Shown: positions 26,941 to 34,675 of the stretch, one piece after another
Layout: each line of letters begins with the position of its first letter
How positions within the stretch are numbered: the stretch's first letter is position 1
From: Streptomyces sp. NBC_01116
GTDB taxonomy: Bacteria > Actinomycetota > Actinomycetes > Streptomycetales > Streptomycetaceae
Reading direction: 5' to 3'
Length of the DNA stretch: 64,000 nt
Assembly: GCF_041435495.1 (NCBI RefSeq)
Contig: NZ_CP108644.1
Span: 7,797,501-7,861,500, forward strand
Notes under the pieces: model-generated
The model's database searches: none
Told to the model about the DNA's origin: nothing
The model's input: only the letters and a program-made list of their open reading frames with translations
Position numbers and translations under genes: made by a program

Positions 26941-27261
26941 TCAGAACTCCCTGATGAAGCAGTCGGAGACGTAGCCCTCGACACCGGTGCGGTTGTTGTG
27001 CACGTACGTCCAGTGGTCCTTGACGCTGCCGTCCGGGCAGTGAACCGCTTCCGCGTTGCTCTGCCCGCCCATCCAGGTGTATCCGTCGCCGGGATTGCCG
27101 TGTCCCCGGACGGACGAGTCGGTGTGGTAGCTGGACCGGATCTTCACGCCGGTGGCGGTGAAGTCGCCCTGGGGCGGCGCGGCGGCGGCCGGGGATGCGA
27201 AGAGTGTCCCCAGGAGCGTCAGCACGGCGGCGGTCGTCACGGCTGTGCGCTTGGTGTTCAC
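26941..27261 (-). CDS. Small secreted SH3-like domain protein
   Basis: A 106-residue exported protein with a Sec signal peptide (about residues 1-27, cleaved after SPAAA). The mature part looks like a bacterial SH3-type cell-wall-binding domain: VKIRSSYHTDSSVRGHGNPGD is the usual first strands with the Ser-rich loop, and WTYVHNNRTGVEGYVSD is the W-xx-V...G-V-x-G-Y-V motif. Two cysteines (HCPDG and SDCFI) probably form a disulfide. A stand-alone domain of this kind may bind peptidoglycan or be a developmental exoprotein; the role is unknown. The gene is alone on its strand. Confidence 0.78.
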   Translation of the reverse strand: MNTKRTAVTTAAVLTLLGTLFASPAAAAPPQGDFTATGVKIRSSYHTDSSVRGHGNPGDGYTWMGGQSNAEAVHCPDGSVKDHWTYVHNNRTGVEGYVSDCFIREF

Positions 27262-27845
27262 GAGGTGCCTTCCCGGTTGGGCTGTTGCGTGCGGTTGTGT
27301 TGCCCGTCAGAGGTGGTCCTCCAGATAGTCACCGTGGATCCGGACGTCGGCCCGGCCGCCGACGATGTCTCCCCGGAACCCTGCACCTTCACCTCCCAGG
27401 CGACTCCAAGGAGTGCCCGCTTGGCTACATGGTGTCATTGCTGGAAGGGGAGGGGGTGCCGTGCCGGTGGCGCACAGGCATGCGCCGGGGGCGTGCGGAA
27501 GCCGAAAGGGCTTGCCGCAGGCCCACGACTGCGCCGCTCGCATCGCGATGCGCCCGTCTCTGTCGAAGTCGCTGCCCGGGCGCGCGTACTGCTGAGCAAA
27601 CGGGCGGCGGGGGGGTGAACCTCGGCAGGCTTCCGCAGGGCCGCGGTCCATCGGGGACTCCGAGCCCGAATCCAGTGGCAGGCGCGCCGAGGCCGACCCT
27701 GCCGACCCTGCGAAAGCCGCCCCGTCTGCTCGCCCGGCCGGAGTCCCGGGGCGCGCTGTCACGCCGCCGCCCGGGAACATCGGTACGGCGCTCCCCGCGC
27801 CTGGTGGTGACAGCCGGACCAGGCGCTGCGGGAGAAGCCCGTCGG
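27262..27845. other. Intergenic stretch without a clear gene
   Basis: These 584 nt hold open frames on both strands but none with a convincing start, ribosome site or family match. One minus-strand frame ending at 27307 closes with GDYLEDHL, which looks protein-like and could be the end of a decayed secreted-protein gene. Support is weak. Confidence 0.3.
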
Positions 27846-28619
27846 CTACGGGCGGGGCCGGGTGGCGGTGTCGAGGTAGAACGCGTCGATGCTCTGGACG
27901 GCCTGCTCGAAGGCATCCAGGTTGACGGGCTTGGTCACGTAGGCGTTCGCGTGGCTGGTGTACGCGCCGGTGACGTCGTCCGGGGCGGTCGATGTGGTGA
28001 GTACGACCACGGGGATGGACTGCAGGTCGGTATCGCTCTTCAGTACCTTCAGCAGGTCGTGGCCGTTCATGCGGGGCATGTTCAGGTCGAGGACGATGAG
28101 GTCGGGCCGGGCCGAGTCGGGAGAGCGAAGGTGTTCCAGAGCGGCGACGCCGTCGGTGACCTGGACCAGGTTGCGGGTCCCGCGCTCGGAGAGGGCTTCT
28201 TCGATGAGCATGGCGTCGGCGATGTCGTCCTCGACGAGCAGGACGTCGAAGGGGCGGGCGGGCGTGGTCATCGTCGGTTGCTCCGTGGGTTTTTCGTTCG
28301 AGTGGTGGAAGAGCCCCGGCCAGCGGCGCCGGGCCCCCTGCCGGGTCATGTCACAGGCGGCGCCGATCTGCGGGTAACCGGCGCCCGCGCGTGCGGCGTC
28401 GGTGGCCGCCTGCCGCTGAAGCCTCTCGGTGGCCTGCTGCAGCTGGTCCAGGACGTGGAGCAGGGTCAGCGGGTACGCCGGGTCGCCGGTCACGGACGAT
28501 GCCGGTGGCGCCTCCCGCAGTTGGTGGGCCAGGCGCTGCGCGAGATCGCTGATCCTCGCGTCCGCGATGGCGGCTGTCTCCTGAGGGGTGGTCCGCAATG
28601 CGAAGTTCTTGCCTGGCAT
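27846..28619 (-). CDS. Response regulator: CheY-like receiver fused to an HTH-like N-terminal domain
   Basis: A 257-residue product if translated from the ATG at 28619. Residues 1-115 resemble a small Streptomyces protein with a predicted HTH (GAGYPQIGAACDMTRQGARR near 85-104). Residues 120-257 are a stand-alone receiver of the Rcp1 type, with acidic pair VEDD, phospho-acceptor LDLNM and TKPVN lysine. The receiver could also start alone at 28271, where GGAG lies about 10 nt upstream of an ATG, giving 141 residues. No stop separates the two parts, so a fused product is possible. A good -35/-10 pair ends 6 nt before 28619, implying a leaderless message. The neighbouring divergent kinase is of the class that pairs with such receivers. 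Confidence 0.75.
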   Translation of the reverse strand: MPGKNFALRTTPQETAAIADARISDLAQRLAHQLREAPPASSVTGDPAYPLTLLHVLDQLQQATERLQRQAATDAARAGAGYPQIGAACDMTRQGARRRWPGLFHHSNEKPTEQPTMTTPARPFDVLLVEDDIADAMLIEEALSERGTRNLVQVTDGVAALEHLRSPDSARPDLIVLDLNMPRMNGHDLLKVLKSDTDLQSIPVVVLTTSTAPDDVTGAYTSHANAYVTKPVNLDAFEQAVQSIDAFYLDTATRPRP

Positions 28620-28625
28620 ACCGGC

Positions 28626-28655
28626 ACTGTAGGCCCCCGAACGGCCCAACGACAA
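28626..28655 (-). promoter_or_regulatory. Predicted leaderless promoter of the receiver gene
   Basis: On the minus strand TTGTCG (28655-28650), an 18-nt spacer and TACAGT (28631-28626) precede the ATG at 28619 by 6 nt. Transcription would begin at about the start codon. The -35 box lies inside the palindrome at 28650-28667. Confidence 0.55.
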
Positions 28656-28667
28656 CATGCGTTGTCG
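28650..28667. promoter_or_regulatory. Palindromic operator candidate between divergent signalling genes
   Basis: Perfect 7-bp arms CGACAAC and GTTGTCG around ATGC, with further partial symmetry outside (GCCCA...TGGGC). It covers the -35 box of the minus-strand promoter and lies 65 nt upstream of the kinase start, so a bound regulator could control both directions. The HTH of the divergent receiver protein is an obvious candidate, by position only. Confidence 0.5.
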
Positions 28668-28731
28668 GATGGGCTTAGAGTGTGCTGGCCGCATTCCACG
28701 AGGGCGGCTTCCCCAGCGAGGAGCGCTCAGG

Positions 28732-30339
28732 ATGACCGGCGATGTGCAGCAACCACGCAGTCGAAGACTGTCCTCATGGACGACCCGTCGCTGGCTCCGG
28801 GTAGGGGTCGCCGCGTCCTTGGTCGTGCTCACCCTTCTCGGGGTGGCGGGGACATGGGTTCTGGGGCGGACGCAGTCGATCAGCAACGACCTCACGGACG
28901 TGCGCTCTCCCTCGCTGTCCACGGCGTTCCGCCTGGAAACGGCCATGGTCAACCAGGAGACCGGCATCCGCGGGTACGGCCTGACCGGCATACCGGAATT
29001 CCTGGCCCCCTACCGGCAGGGGATCGTGGACCAGAAGGCGCATATCCGGTCGATCGAGGAACTGCTCCAAGGCGATCCCGCCCGGACGAACGACCTCGCA
29101 GCGGTCCAGGACGCCGTGGACAGGTGGCAGGAGGACATCGCCGAGCCCGTGGCCGCCGCACCGCCCGGCTCACCCTCCCCGCTGGCCGCGGAGCGGGTGG
29201 CCAACGGCAAGGCCGCCTTCGATGAAGTCCGTGTCGCCCTGGAGAACCAGCAGGAGAAGCTGCGCGCGGACCGCGTTCAGGCCCGAGCGGACCTGCAGTC
29301 CATGATGAGCTTGCGGAACTGGGTGTTCGGCGCCATCGCACTGGTCATGATCGCGCTCGCCGCTCTCGTCTTCGAAGGGTTGCGCCGTGGCATCAACAGA
29401 CCGCTGGAGAGCCTCGGAGCCGACGCCCGCATCATCGCCGCAGGCGACTTCGACCACCCCATCACCCCGACCGGCCCGGCCGACCTGCGGCGTCTGAGCG
29501 GTGAGATCGATTTCATGCGCCGACGCCTCGTACGGGAACTGGCCTTCACGGAGGAGGCACGGCTGCGTCTGGACGCGCAGTCCGCGGACCTCCAGCGCTC
29601 CAACGCCGAACTGGAACAGTTCGCGTACGTCGCCTCCCACGACCTCCAGGAACCGCTGCGCAAGGTATCCAGCTTCACCCAGCTGCTGCAGCGGCGCTAC
29701 GGAGGGCAGCTCGACGAACGGGCCGACCAGTACATCGACTTCGCCGTCGACGGGGCGAACCGTATGCAGATCCTCATCAGCGATCTGCTCAACTTCTCCC
29801 GCGTGGGCAGGGTGCACAACGCCCAGCAGAGCGTCGACCTGGACACGGTGCTGGACGAGGCCCTGGCGGCGCTGAGCGTGTCCGTCGAGGAGACCGGTGC
29901 GACGATCACTCACGATCGCCTGCCCAGCCTGGTCGCCGACCCGAGCCAGATGGTCATGCTCTGGCAGAATCTGATCGGCAACGCCATCAAGTTCCACCGC
30001 CCGGGGGAGAGCCCGAGGATTCACGTCACGGCGGTCCAGGAGGCCGGACTGTGGCATTTCACGGTCACCGACAACGGCATCGGTATCCCTCCCGAGTACG
30101 CCGAGAAGATCTTCGTCATCTTCCAGCGGCTGCACACGAAGGACACCTACAGCGGCAGCGGCATCGGCCTGGCGATGTGCAAGAAGATCGTCGAATTCCA
30201 CGGCGGCACCATCACCATCGACCCGGACTACCGGAACGGGACCCGGATGATGTTCACCCTGGCCCCCGAGCCGCCGCAGAGTCCCGCCCTGTCCGCCCTG
30301 CCGGAGGCCACTCGCGCGAACGCGGAGCCGGCGCTGTGA
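28732..30339 (+). CDS. Membrane histidine kinase, CHASE3-like sensor with HAMP domain
   Basis: A 535-residue sensor kinase. Transmembrane segment 1 is at about residues 25-45, an extracytoplasmic CHASE3-like domain at 45-190 (TAMVNQETGIRGYGLTG), and transmembrane segment 2 near 200-222. HAMP lies at 222-275 (INRPLESLGADARIIAAGDF), HisKA near 300-370 with phospho-acceptor His in YVASHDLQEPLRKV, and the ATPase domain has boxes NLIGNAIKF, DNGIGI and GSGIGLAMCKKI. The SHDLQEPLRKV type is that of phytochrome-like kinases that signal to single-domain receivers, like the one encoded divergently. The ATG at 28732 has GAGGAG upstream. The stop overlaps the next gene by GTGA. Confidence 0.88.
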   Translation: MTGDVQQPRSRRLSSWTTRRWLRVGVAASLVVLTLLGVAGTWVLGRTQSISNDLTDVRSPSLSTAFRLETAMVNQETGIRGYGLTGIPEFLAPYRQGIVDQKAHIRSIEELLQGDPARTNDLAAVQDAVDRWQEDIAEPVAAAPPGSPSPLAAERVANGKAAFDEVRVALENQQEKLRADRVQARADLQSMMSLRNWVFGAIALVMIALAALVFEGLRRGINRPLESLGADARIIAAGDFDHPITPTGPADLRRLSGEIDFMRRRLVRELAFTEEARLRLDAQSADLQRSNAELEQFAYVASHDLQEPLRKVSSFTQLLQRRYGGQLDERADQYIDFAVDGANRMQILISDLLNFSRVGRVHNAQQSVDLDTVLDEALAALSVSVEETGATITHDRLPSLVADPSQMVMLWQNLIGNAIKFHRPGESPRIHVTAVQEAGLWHFTVTDNGIGIPPEYAEKIFVIFQRLHTKDTYSGSGIGLAMCKKIVEFHGGTITIDPDYRNGTRMMFTLAPEPPQSPALSALPEATRANAEPAL

Positions 30340-31541
30340 CCGAGGCCGCGGAGCACACTCCTCATGTGCCACCGGGCCCGACCCAGTACCGCATTCTCCT
30401 CGTCGAGGACGACTTGGGCGATGCTCTGCTCGTCGAGGAACTCCTCCACGACACCGGGCTGCGCTTCGAGCTGACGACTCGCACCACGCTGGCCGACGCC
30501 CGCACCGAACTGGTCACCGGCCGGGCCGACTGCGTTCTCCTCGACCTGCACCTGCCGGACGTGTCGGGCATCGCCGCGCTCACCGCCGTTCGAACGCTGG
30601 CCCCGCACACGGCTGTGATCGTCCTGACCGGTCTCTCCGAAGCCCAGGCAGGCACCGAGGCCATGGCTGCCGGTGCTCAGGACTACCTCGTCAAGGGCAA
30701 GGTCGAAGCGGACCTTCTCCACCGCACCGTTCGCTACGCCGTCTACCGCAGCCGGACCGAACGCGCCAACGCCGAGGCCCAGGCGGCCCGGCAGCGCGCG
30801 GAGGAGAACGCCCGGCTGGAACGCGGCCTGCTCCCGCAGCCCATCCTCGACACCTCCTCGGTCCAGGTGACCTCCCGCTACCTGCCCGGCGCCGCCATGG
30901 CGCTGCTGGGCGGGGACTTCCTGGACGTGGTGGAGGGCGACGACGGCCGGCTCCACGCGGTCGTGGGCGATGTCAGCGGCCACGGACCCGACGCTGCCGC
31001 GCTCGGTGTCTTCCTGCGGATCGCGTGGCGCTCCCTCGTGCTCGGCGGACACCGCGGCGAGGAACTGCTCCACCTGATGGAGCGCATCCTGATCGCCGAG
31101 CGGGCCAGTCACTCCCTGTTCGCCACGTGCACCCTCCTCGTACTGGACCAGCGAGCCGGCACCGTCACCCTCCACCTGGCAGGCCACCACGAGCCCCTGC
31201 TGACCACAGTGGAGGGGACGCGTGAAGTGACCGCAGCTCACGGCATCGCGCTCGGGATCGTCCCTGGGCTCCGCTCCTGGCCCTCCACCACCGTCCCGCT
31301 CCCGCCCGACGGAGCCCTCACCCTCTATACGGACGGCCTGACCGAAGGCCACAGCGGCGCAGACCACGAGCGACTCGGCGTGGAAGGTCTCCTCACGCTG
31401 ATCGGGAGCCTGCCACCGGCGGACCCGGGTGCCCATGTGGACCGGCTCATCCAGGAAACCCACCGGCTGAACGCCGGCCGGCACAGTGACGATCTGGCAG
31501 TGCTCCGCCTCGACTGGGGCAACCTGTCCTCCCCGTCCTGA
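30336..31541 (+). CDS. Response regulator with PP2C (SpoIIE-type) phosphatase output
   Basis: A 401-residue two-domain protein. An N-terminal receiver occupies about residues 18-140 (LLVEDDLGDALLVEELL, phospho-acceptor LLDLHLPDVSG, LVKGK lysine). A coiled linker rich in Glu/Ala/Arg covers 140-170, and a PP2C domain about 190-395 carries LLGGDFLDVVEGDDG, VGDVSGHGPDAAAL, LYTDGLTEG and GRHSDDLAVL. The GTG start lies in a GTGA overlap with the kinase, so phosphorylation by that kinase, followed by dephosphorylation of an anti-anti-sigma protein, is the likely circuit. The target is not encoded nearby. A strong bidirectional hairpin follows. Confidence 0.88.
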   Translation: MTEAAEHTPHVPPGPTQYRILLVEDDLGDALLVEELLHDTGLRFELTTRTTLADARTELVTGRADCVLLDLHLPDVSGIAALTAVRTLAPHTAVIVLTGLSEAQAGTEAMAAGAQDYLVKGKVEADLLHRTVRYAVYRSRTERANAEAQAARQRAEENARLERGLLPQPILDTSSVQVTSRYLPGAAMALLGGDFLDVVEGDDGRLHAVVGDVSGHGPDAAALGVFLRIAWRSLVLGGHRGEELLHLMERILIAERASHSLFATCTLLVLDQRAGTVTLHLAGHHEPLLTTVEGTREVTAAHGIALGIVPGLRSWPSTTVPLPPDGALTLYTDGLTEGHSGADHERLGVEGLLTLIGSLPPADPGAHVDRLIQETHRLNAGRHSDDLAVLRLDWGNLSSPS

Positions 31542-31616
31542 GGGTCGGGAGCGCAGGGCGTAGCGGCGCGGTACGTCGAGACCGGCGGTGGTGACCCCAC
31601 CGCCCGTCCAGGCCTG

Positions 31617-31653
31617 TGCCTGCGCCCCGGACTGCTGTCCCGGGGCGCAGGCA
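31617..31653. terminator. Bidirectional hairpin between convergent genes
   Basis: Perfect 14-bp arms TGCCTGCGCCCCGG and CCGGGGCGCAGGCA with a 9-nt loop. It lies 75 nt after the PP2C stop and 16 nt after the M23 peptidase stop on the other strand, so it can serve both genes. Confidence 0.75.
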
Positions 31654-31669
31654 AGGCACAGGGCAGTGG

Positions 31670-32785
31670 TCAGCTGGTGCGGTTGTAGATCGCTGTGCCG
31701 GGGCAGGCGGTGACACCCGAACGGGTCGCGCACCCGGTGTACTGGCCGGAGCCGTTCCACCAGGCCCAGCCGCCGATGGTGCGGCCGTTCAGCCAGGTGT
31801 ACTGGCCGTTGTAGTTGGCGTCGTACGTGCGCAGGCTCCAGTGCACGTGGGCTCCGGTCGCGGCTCCGCCGGCGCAGGTGTCGATGCCGATGGTGCCGAG
31901 CAGGGCGCTGCGGGCGATCGATGTTCCGTTGTAGTAAGTGGTGTTCCACATGTGGTAGTAGTCCGTCGAGAAACCGCCGGGGTGGATCACTCGGGTCCAG
32001 CCGCCGCCGGCACCGCACATCGAGGTCGCCGTTCCCTCCCGGGACGAGCGGACCCGACCGCTGGCGTTGCCTCCCGCGAAGTCGAGGCTGCTCCAGTAGC
32101 CCGTCGAGCCGGTGTGGGAGTGCGCTCCGCCGGTGAGCGTCATGTAGTAGTCGGGCATCCAGGGCAGCAGCAATCCGCCGGTGTTGGCAGCCGTGGTCCC
32201 CACCGACGGCGTCTCCTGCTGCGGGGTCGCCCTGCGCTGGGCGTACGCCGTCATGGTCCGCCGCTCCGCCTCGCCGACCAGCGGAGACGTGGCCACGTGA
32301 TCGGCGAATTCGCGGTCGCCCTCAAGGCCCGGGATCCATTGCCCGTCCTTGCGGTGAGCGATGTAGAGCCAGCCCTCCGGCTCCCCGTGGTGGGTGCGGG
32401 GCGCTTCGATGTACGCGACGCCACGGGCCCAGTCGGCCGAGACGGTACGGACATCGACGACCACCTCCCGGTTCTCGTCGGCGAGTTTGCTGAAGGCGGC
32501 TTTCGGGGTGAGCCCCTTGGCGTCGTCGGACCGGGAGAGGACGTCCGTGGAGACGGCGTCTATCAGTGCCTGCCGCCCGGTGCCGAGGCGGTTGGCCACC
32601 GCAGACGGCATTTTCACGGTGACATCGAGGGAAGGCGCCTGGGCGGGGGCCGCGGGGGCCGCCGGGGCCTCTGCGGACCTTGCGGCCGAGTCGCGGAAAG
32701 CCGCTGTCGCCGAGGGTGCGGTGGCGAGGAGGCCGAGGGCGGCGACGGCGGCGACGGCGGTTCTCGCGGACAGCTTGGAGAGCAT
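31670..32785 (-). CDS. Secreted M23-family (beta-lytic/LasA-like) metallopeptidase
   Basis: A 371-residue exported zinc peptidase. The signal peptide is residues 1-28 (cleavage near SATAA). A propeptide-like region of about 170 residues follows, then the catalytic domain from about 205. The M23 zinc ligands are in GGAHSHTG...SSLDFAGG (His and Asp) and GAHVHWSL (HxH). The spacing resembles the M23A beta-lytic enzymes that cut Gly-rich or cross-bridge peptides. Two Cys pairs (CGAGGG/DTCAGG and TGCATRSG/TACPG) probably form disulfides. A C-terminal segment with WLNGRTIGGWAWWNG could bind the wall. Likely role: lysis of bacterial cell walls or own-wall remodelling. Confidence 0.85.
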   Translation of the reverse strand: MLSKLSARTAVAAVAALGLLATAPSATAAFRDSAARSAEAPAAPAAPAQAPSLDVTVKMPSAVANRLGTGRQALIDAVSTDVLSRSDDAKGLTPKAAFSKLADENREVVVDVRTVSADWARGVAYIEAPRTHHGEPEGWLYIAHRKDGQWIPGLEGDREFADHVATSPLVGEAERRTMTAYAQRRATPQQETPSVGTTAANTGGLLLPWMPDYYMTLTGGAHSHTGSTGYWSSLDFAGGNASGRVRSSREGTATSMCGAGGGWTRVIHPGGFSTDYYHMWNTTYYNGTSIARSALLGTIGIDTCAGGAATGAHVHWSLRTYDANYNGQYTWLNGRTIGGWAWWNGSGQYTGCATRSGVTACPGTAIYNRTS

Positions 32786-33139
32786 GGTGGTGTCCCTTCT
32801 GGAGGAGGGGCCTGACAGGCAGACAGGAGCGAGAGCTGTATGGAGCGCGCGGCCACGTCAGGACATCAGGGCAACCAGGGCCTGTCATGTCTGCGCCAAA
32901 TCTATGCGCGTAGCTTACGGACCATCGAGTCACCGGAACAGGGTGCGTCCGGAAGGGCCCGCAACGCGAAGGCGGCCAAGGTGTCGCAGTCGACCGTCGG
33001 CCGTCGAGGCCGGCACCACGCCCTGGCGTCGGTGTCGCGTCGCTGTGGCGTTCAGCGGGATCGGGCTCCAGGTCCGACGGCGACGGGTGGTTCTGCGGCC
33101 GGAAGGTCCGCTCGCTGTCAGCACGGGTTGGTACGGGGT
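32786..33139. other. Intergenic stretch upstream of the M23 peptidase
   Basis: No gene recognised. The stretch should hold the promoter of the M23 gene, but I could not pick a convincing -35/-10 pair. Confidence 0.3.
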
Positions 33140-33172
33140 GAGCCCCGAGTCGGTGGAGGTGACTCGGGGCTC
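33140..33172 (-). terminator. Hairpin after the fasciclin lipoprotein gene
   Basis: Perfect 12-bp arms GAGCCCCGAGTC and GACTCGGGGCTC with a 9-nt loop, about 50 nt downstream of the stop codon on the minus strand. No T-run follows. Confidence 0.7.
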
Positions 33173-33224
33173 GGTACTGCGCGGGCCGGGCTGGTCGTAC
33201 TGGCGGTACTGGCTGTGGGGGTGG

Positions 33225-33881
33225 TCAGGCCTTGGGCATGAGGACGGTGTCGACGATGTGGACGGTGGCGTTGGCGGTGGGGACGTTGCCGCAGACGACC
33301 TTGGAGGTGTCGTTGACGGTGTAGTTCTCGCCGGAGCCCTTGGTGGTGAGGGTGGACTTCTGGAGGGTGTCGTAGGTTCCGTTCTCCAGCTGTCCGGGGG
33401 AGAGCTTCTCGCCGACGACGTGGTAGGTGAGGACGCTGGTGAGCATGTCCTTGTCGGCCAGGACCTTGTCGAGGTCGGCCTTGGGGATCTTGGCGAACGC
33501 TTCGTTGGTGGGTGCGAAGACGGTGATGTTCTGGGCGTTGTTGAGGGTGTCGACGAGGCCGGCCTTCTTGACGGCGGTGACGAGGGTGGAGAGGGCCGGG
33601 TTGTTGGAGGCGGCGGTGGCGACCGGGTCCTGGGCCATGCCGTCGAAGGAGCCCGCGCCGTCCTGGGGGACGGAGGCGCAGGCCGGGCCGAACGGGCCGT
33701 CCGCGGCGGCGGCTCCGTCGGTCGCGGGGCTCGACTTGTCGTCGGCGGGGGCGGAGCTGTTCGCCTTGTCGGTGGCCGTGTCGGAGGAGCTGTCGTCCCC
33801 GCCGCAGGCGGTGAGCGTGAGGGGCAGGACGGCGGCGGCGGTGACGGCGATGGCGGCGCGGCGGAAGCGGAAGGCGTTCAC
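33225..33881 (-). CDS. Fasciclin-domain lipoprotein
   Basis: A 218-residue exported lipoprotein. A hydrophobic leader ends in the lipobox LTAC (Cys26), followed by a Ser/Asp/Ala-rich linker. A single fasciclin (FAS1) domain lies at about residues 80-217: SFDGMAQDPVATAASNNP is the H1 region, NITVFAPTNEAF the H1 box, LTYHVVGEKL the YH motif, and ATVHIVDTVLMP the C-terminal box. FAS1 domains mediate adhesion. In many actinobacteria such lipoproteins sit beside anti-sigma/sigma pairs, but none is present here. A perfect hairpin closes the unit on its 3' side. Confidence 0.9.
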   Translation of the reverse strand: MNAFRFRRAAIAVTAAAVLPLTLTACGGDDSSSDTATDKANSSAPADDKSSPATDGAAAADGPFGPACASVPQDGAGSFDGMAQDPVATAASNNPALSTLVTAVKKAGLVDTLNNAQNITVFAPTNEAFAKIPKADLDKVLADKDMLTSVLTYHVVGEKLSPGQLENGTYDTLQKSTLTTKGSGENYTVNDTSKVVCGNVPTANATVHIVDTVLMPKA

Positions 33882-34645
33882 GGAGAATCTCCTGTGTGGT
33901 CGGTCGGTTGCGCTGGGTGTCGGTCGGGGGTGTGGGTGTGGCGTCGCTCGGGTATGGCGAGCGCTGATGTCAGGTCGGGTGTCGGGTCGGGCGTCAGGCG
34001 TCGGGCGGTCTCGTCAGGCGTCGGGGCGCGGCGGCGACGGCCAGCGCGATCGACCGTGCGGTGCGCGGACAGGGAATCTCGCGCTGTGCCGGTGCCGCCT
34101 CGGTCGTCATGTCTGCTGTTCGGGGCTGCCGGGCCATCGGATTGGTCCGAGGGTGAGGAAGTTTGAGCCCGGGGCAGTCCTGGGCCGTCCGGGTGTCATG
34201 CGCGAGGCCGGCCAATCCGGCGCGTCGGCGGTGGCGAATGCCCCATGTGGGCGGCTGTTCGGAGGAAGCGCCGCACACGCCGAGGCTTCCGTCGGGGATG
34301 GATGCCTCACCCGTTCCCCGCGGCGGAAGGCCCGTGGGGGACTGCTGTCGCGGGGCGTCACTCTCCTGGGCGCCCCGCGACGGTCCTCTCCGTGAGCAGA
34401 GGGCCGTCCGGTGCGGGGGATCGACCGCAGAGCGGGCACGGGATCGCGTACGCCGCTGCCGCCTGGCGGCCGCCAGGCGTGGCGCCCCCGGTGCTGACCA
34501 TGTTGCTCCGCGTCGTGCCGCGGCGGACCCGGGGCCGTATCCCGCTTCGTCCCGTTGTGACCGCACCTCGATGTGGGGATCTTCGGTGTCCTCCCGTCAG
34601 GGTCTTGGCGTCGCGGCCTCGCGTCCCTACCTTGAGAGCAGAATA
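33882..34645. other. Long intergenic stretch, no recognised gene
   Basis: These 764 nt contain only open frames typical of GC-rich shadow reading. Near 33970-34030 there are short direct repeats of the type GTCAGGCGTCGGG. The right end should contain the promoter for the amidohydrolase-like gene. Confidence 0.3.
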
Positions 34646-34658
34646 TGAGCCCGGCTCA
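34646..34658. promoter_or_regulatory. Operator-like palindrome upstream of the amidohydrolase gene
   Basis: TGAGCCCGGCTCA is a perfect palindrome around a central C, ending 5 nt before the ribosome site AAGGAG and 17 nt before the ATG. With its flank it matches the larger palindrome at 39435-39455 as ATGAGC-N-CG-N-CTCA. That suggests binding by the same TetR protein, which is an inference. Confidence 0.55.
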
Positions 34659-34675
34659 CCTTTAAGGAGCACGCG

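Noticed and set aside
30051..30335. Longer N-terminus for the receiver-PP2C protein
   Set aside because: The extra sequence is the shadow of the kinase ATPase domain; the GTG in the GTGA overlap gives the correct receiver start.
32394..34166. A 590-residue plus-strand frame across the M23-fasciclin gap
   Set aside because: Antisense of the fasciclin lipoprotein with Gly/Val low complexity; the lipobox and FAS1 motifs are on the minus strand.
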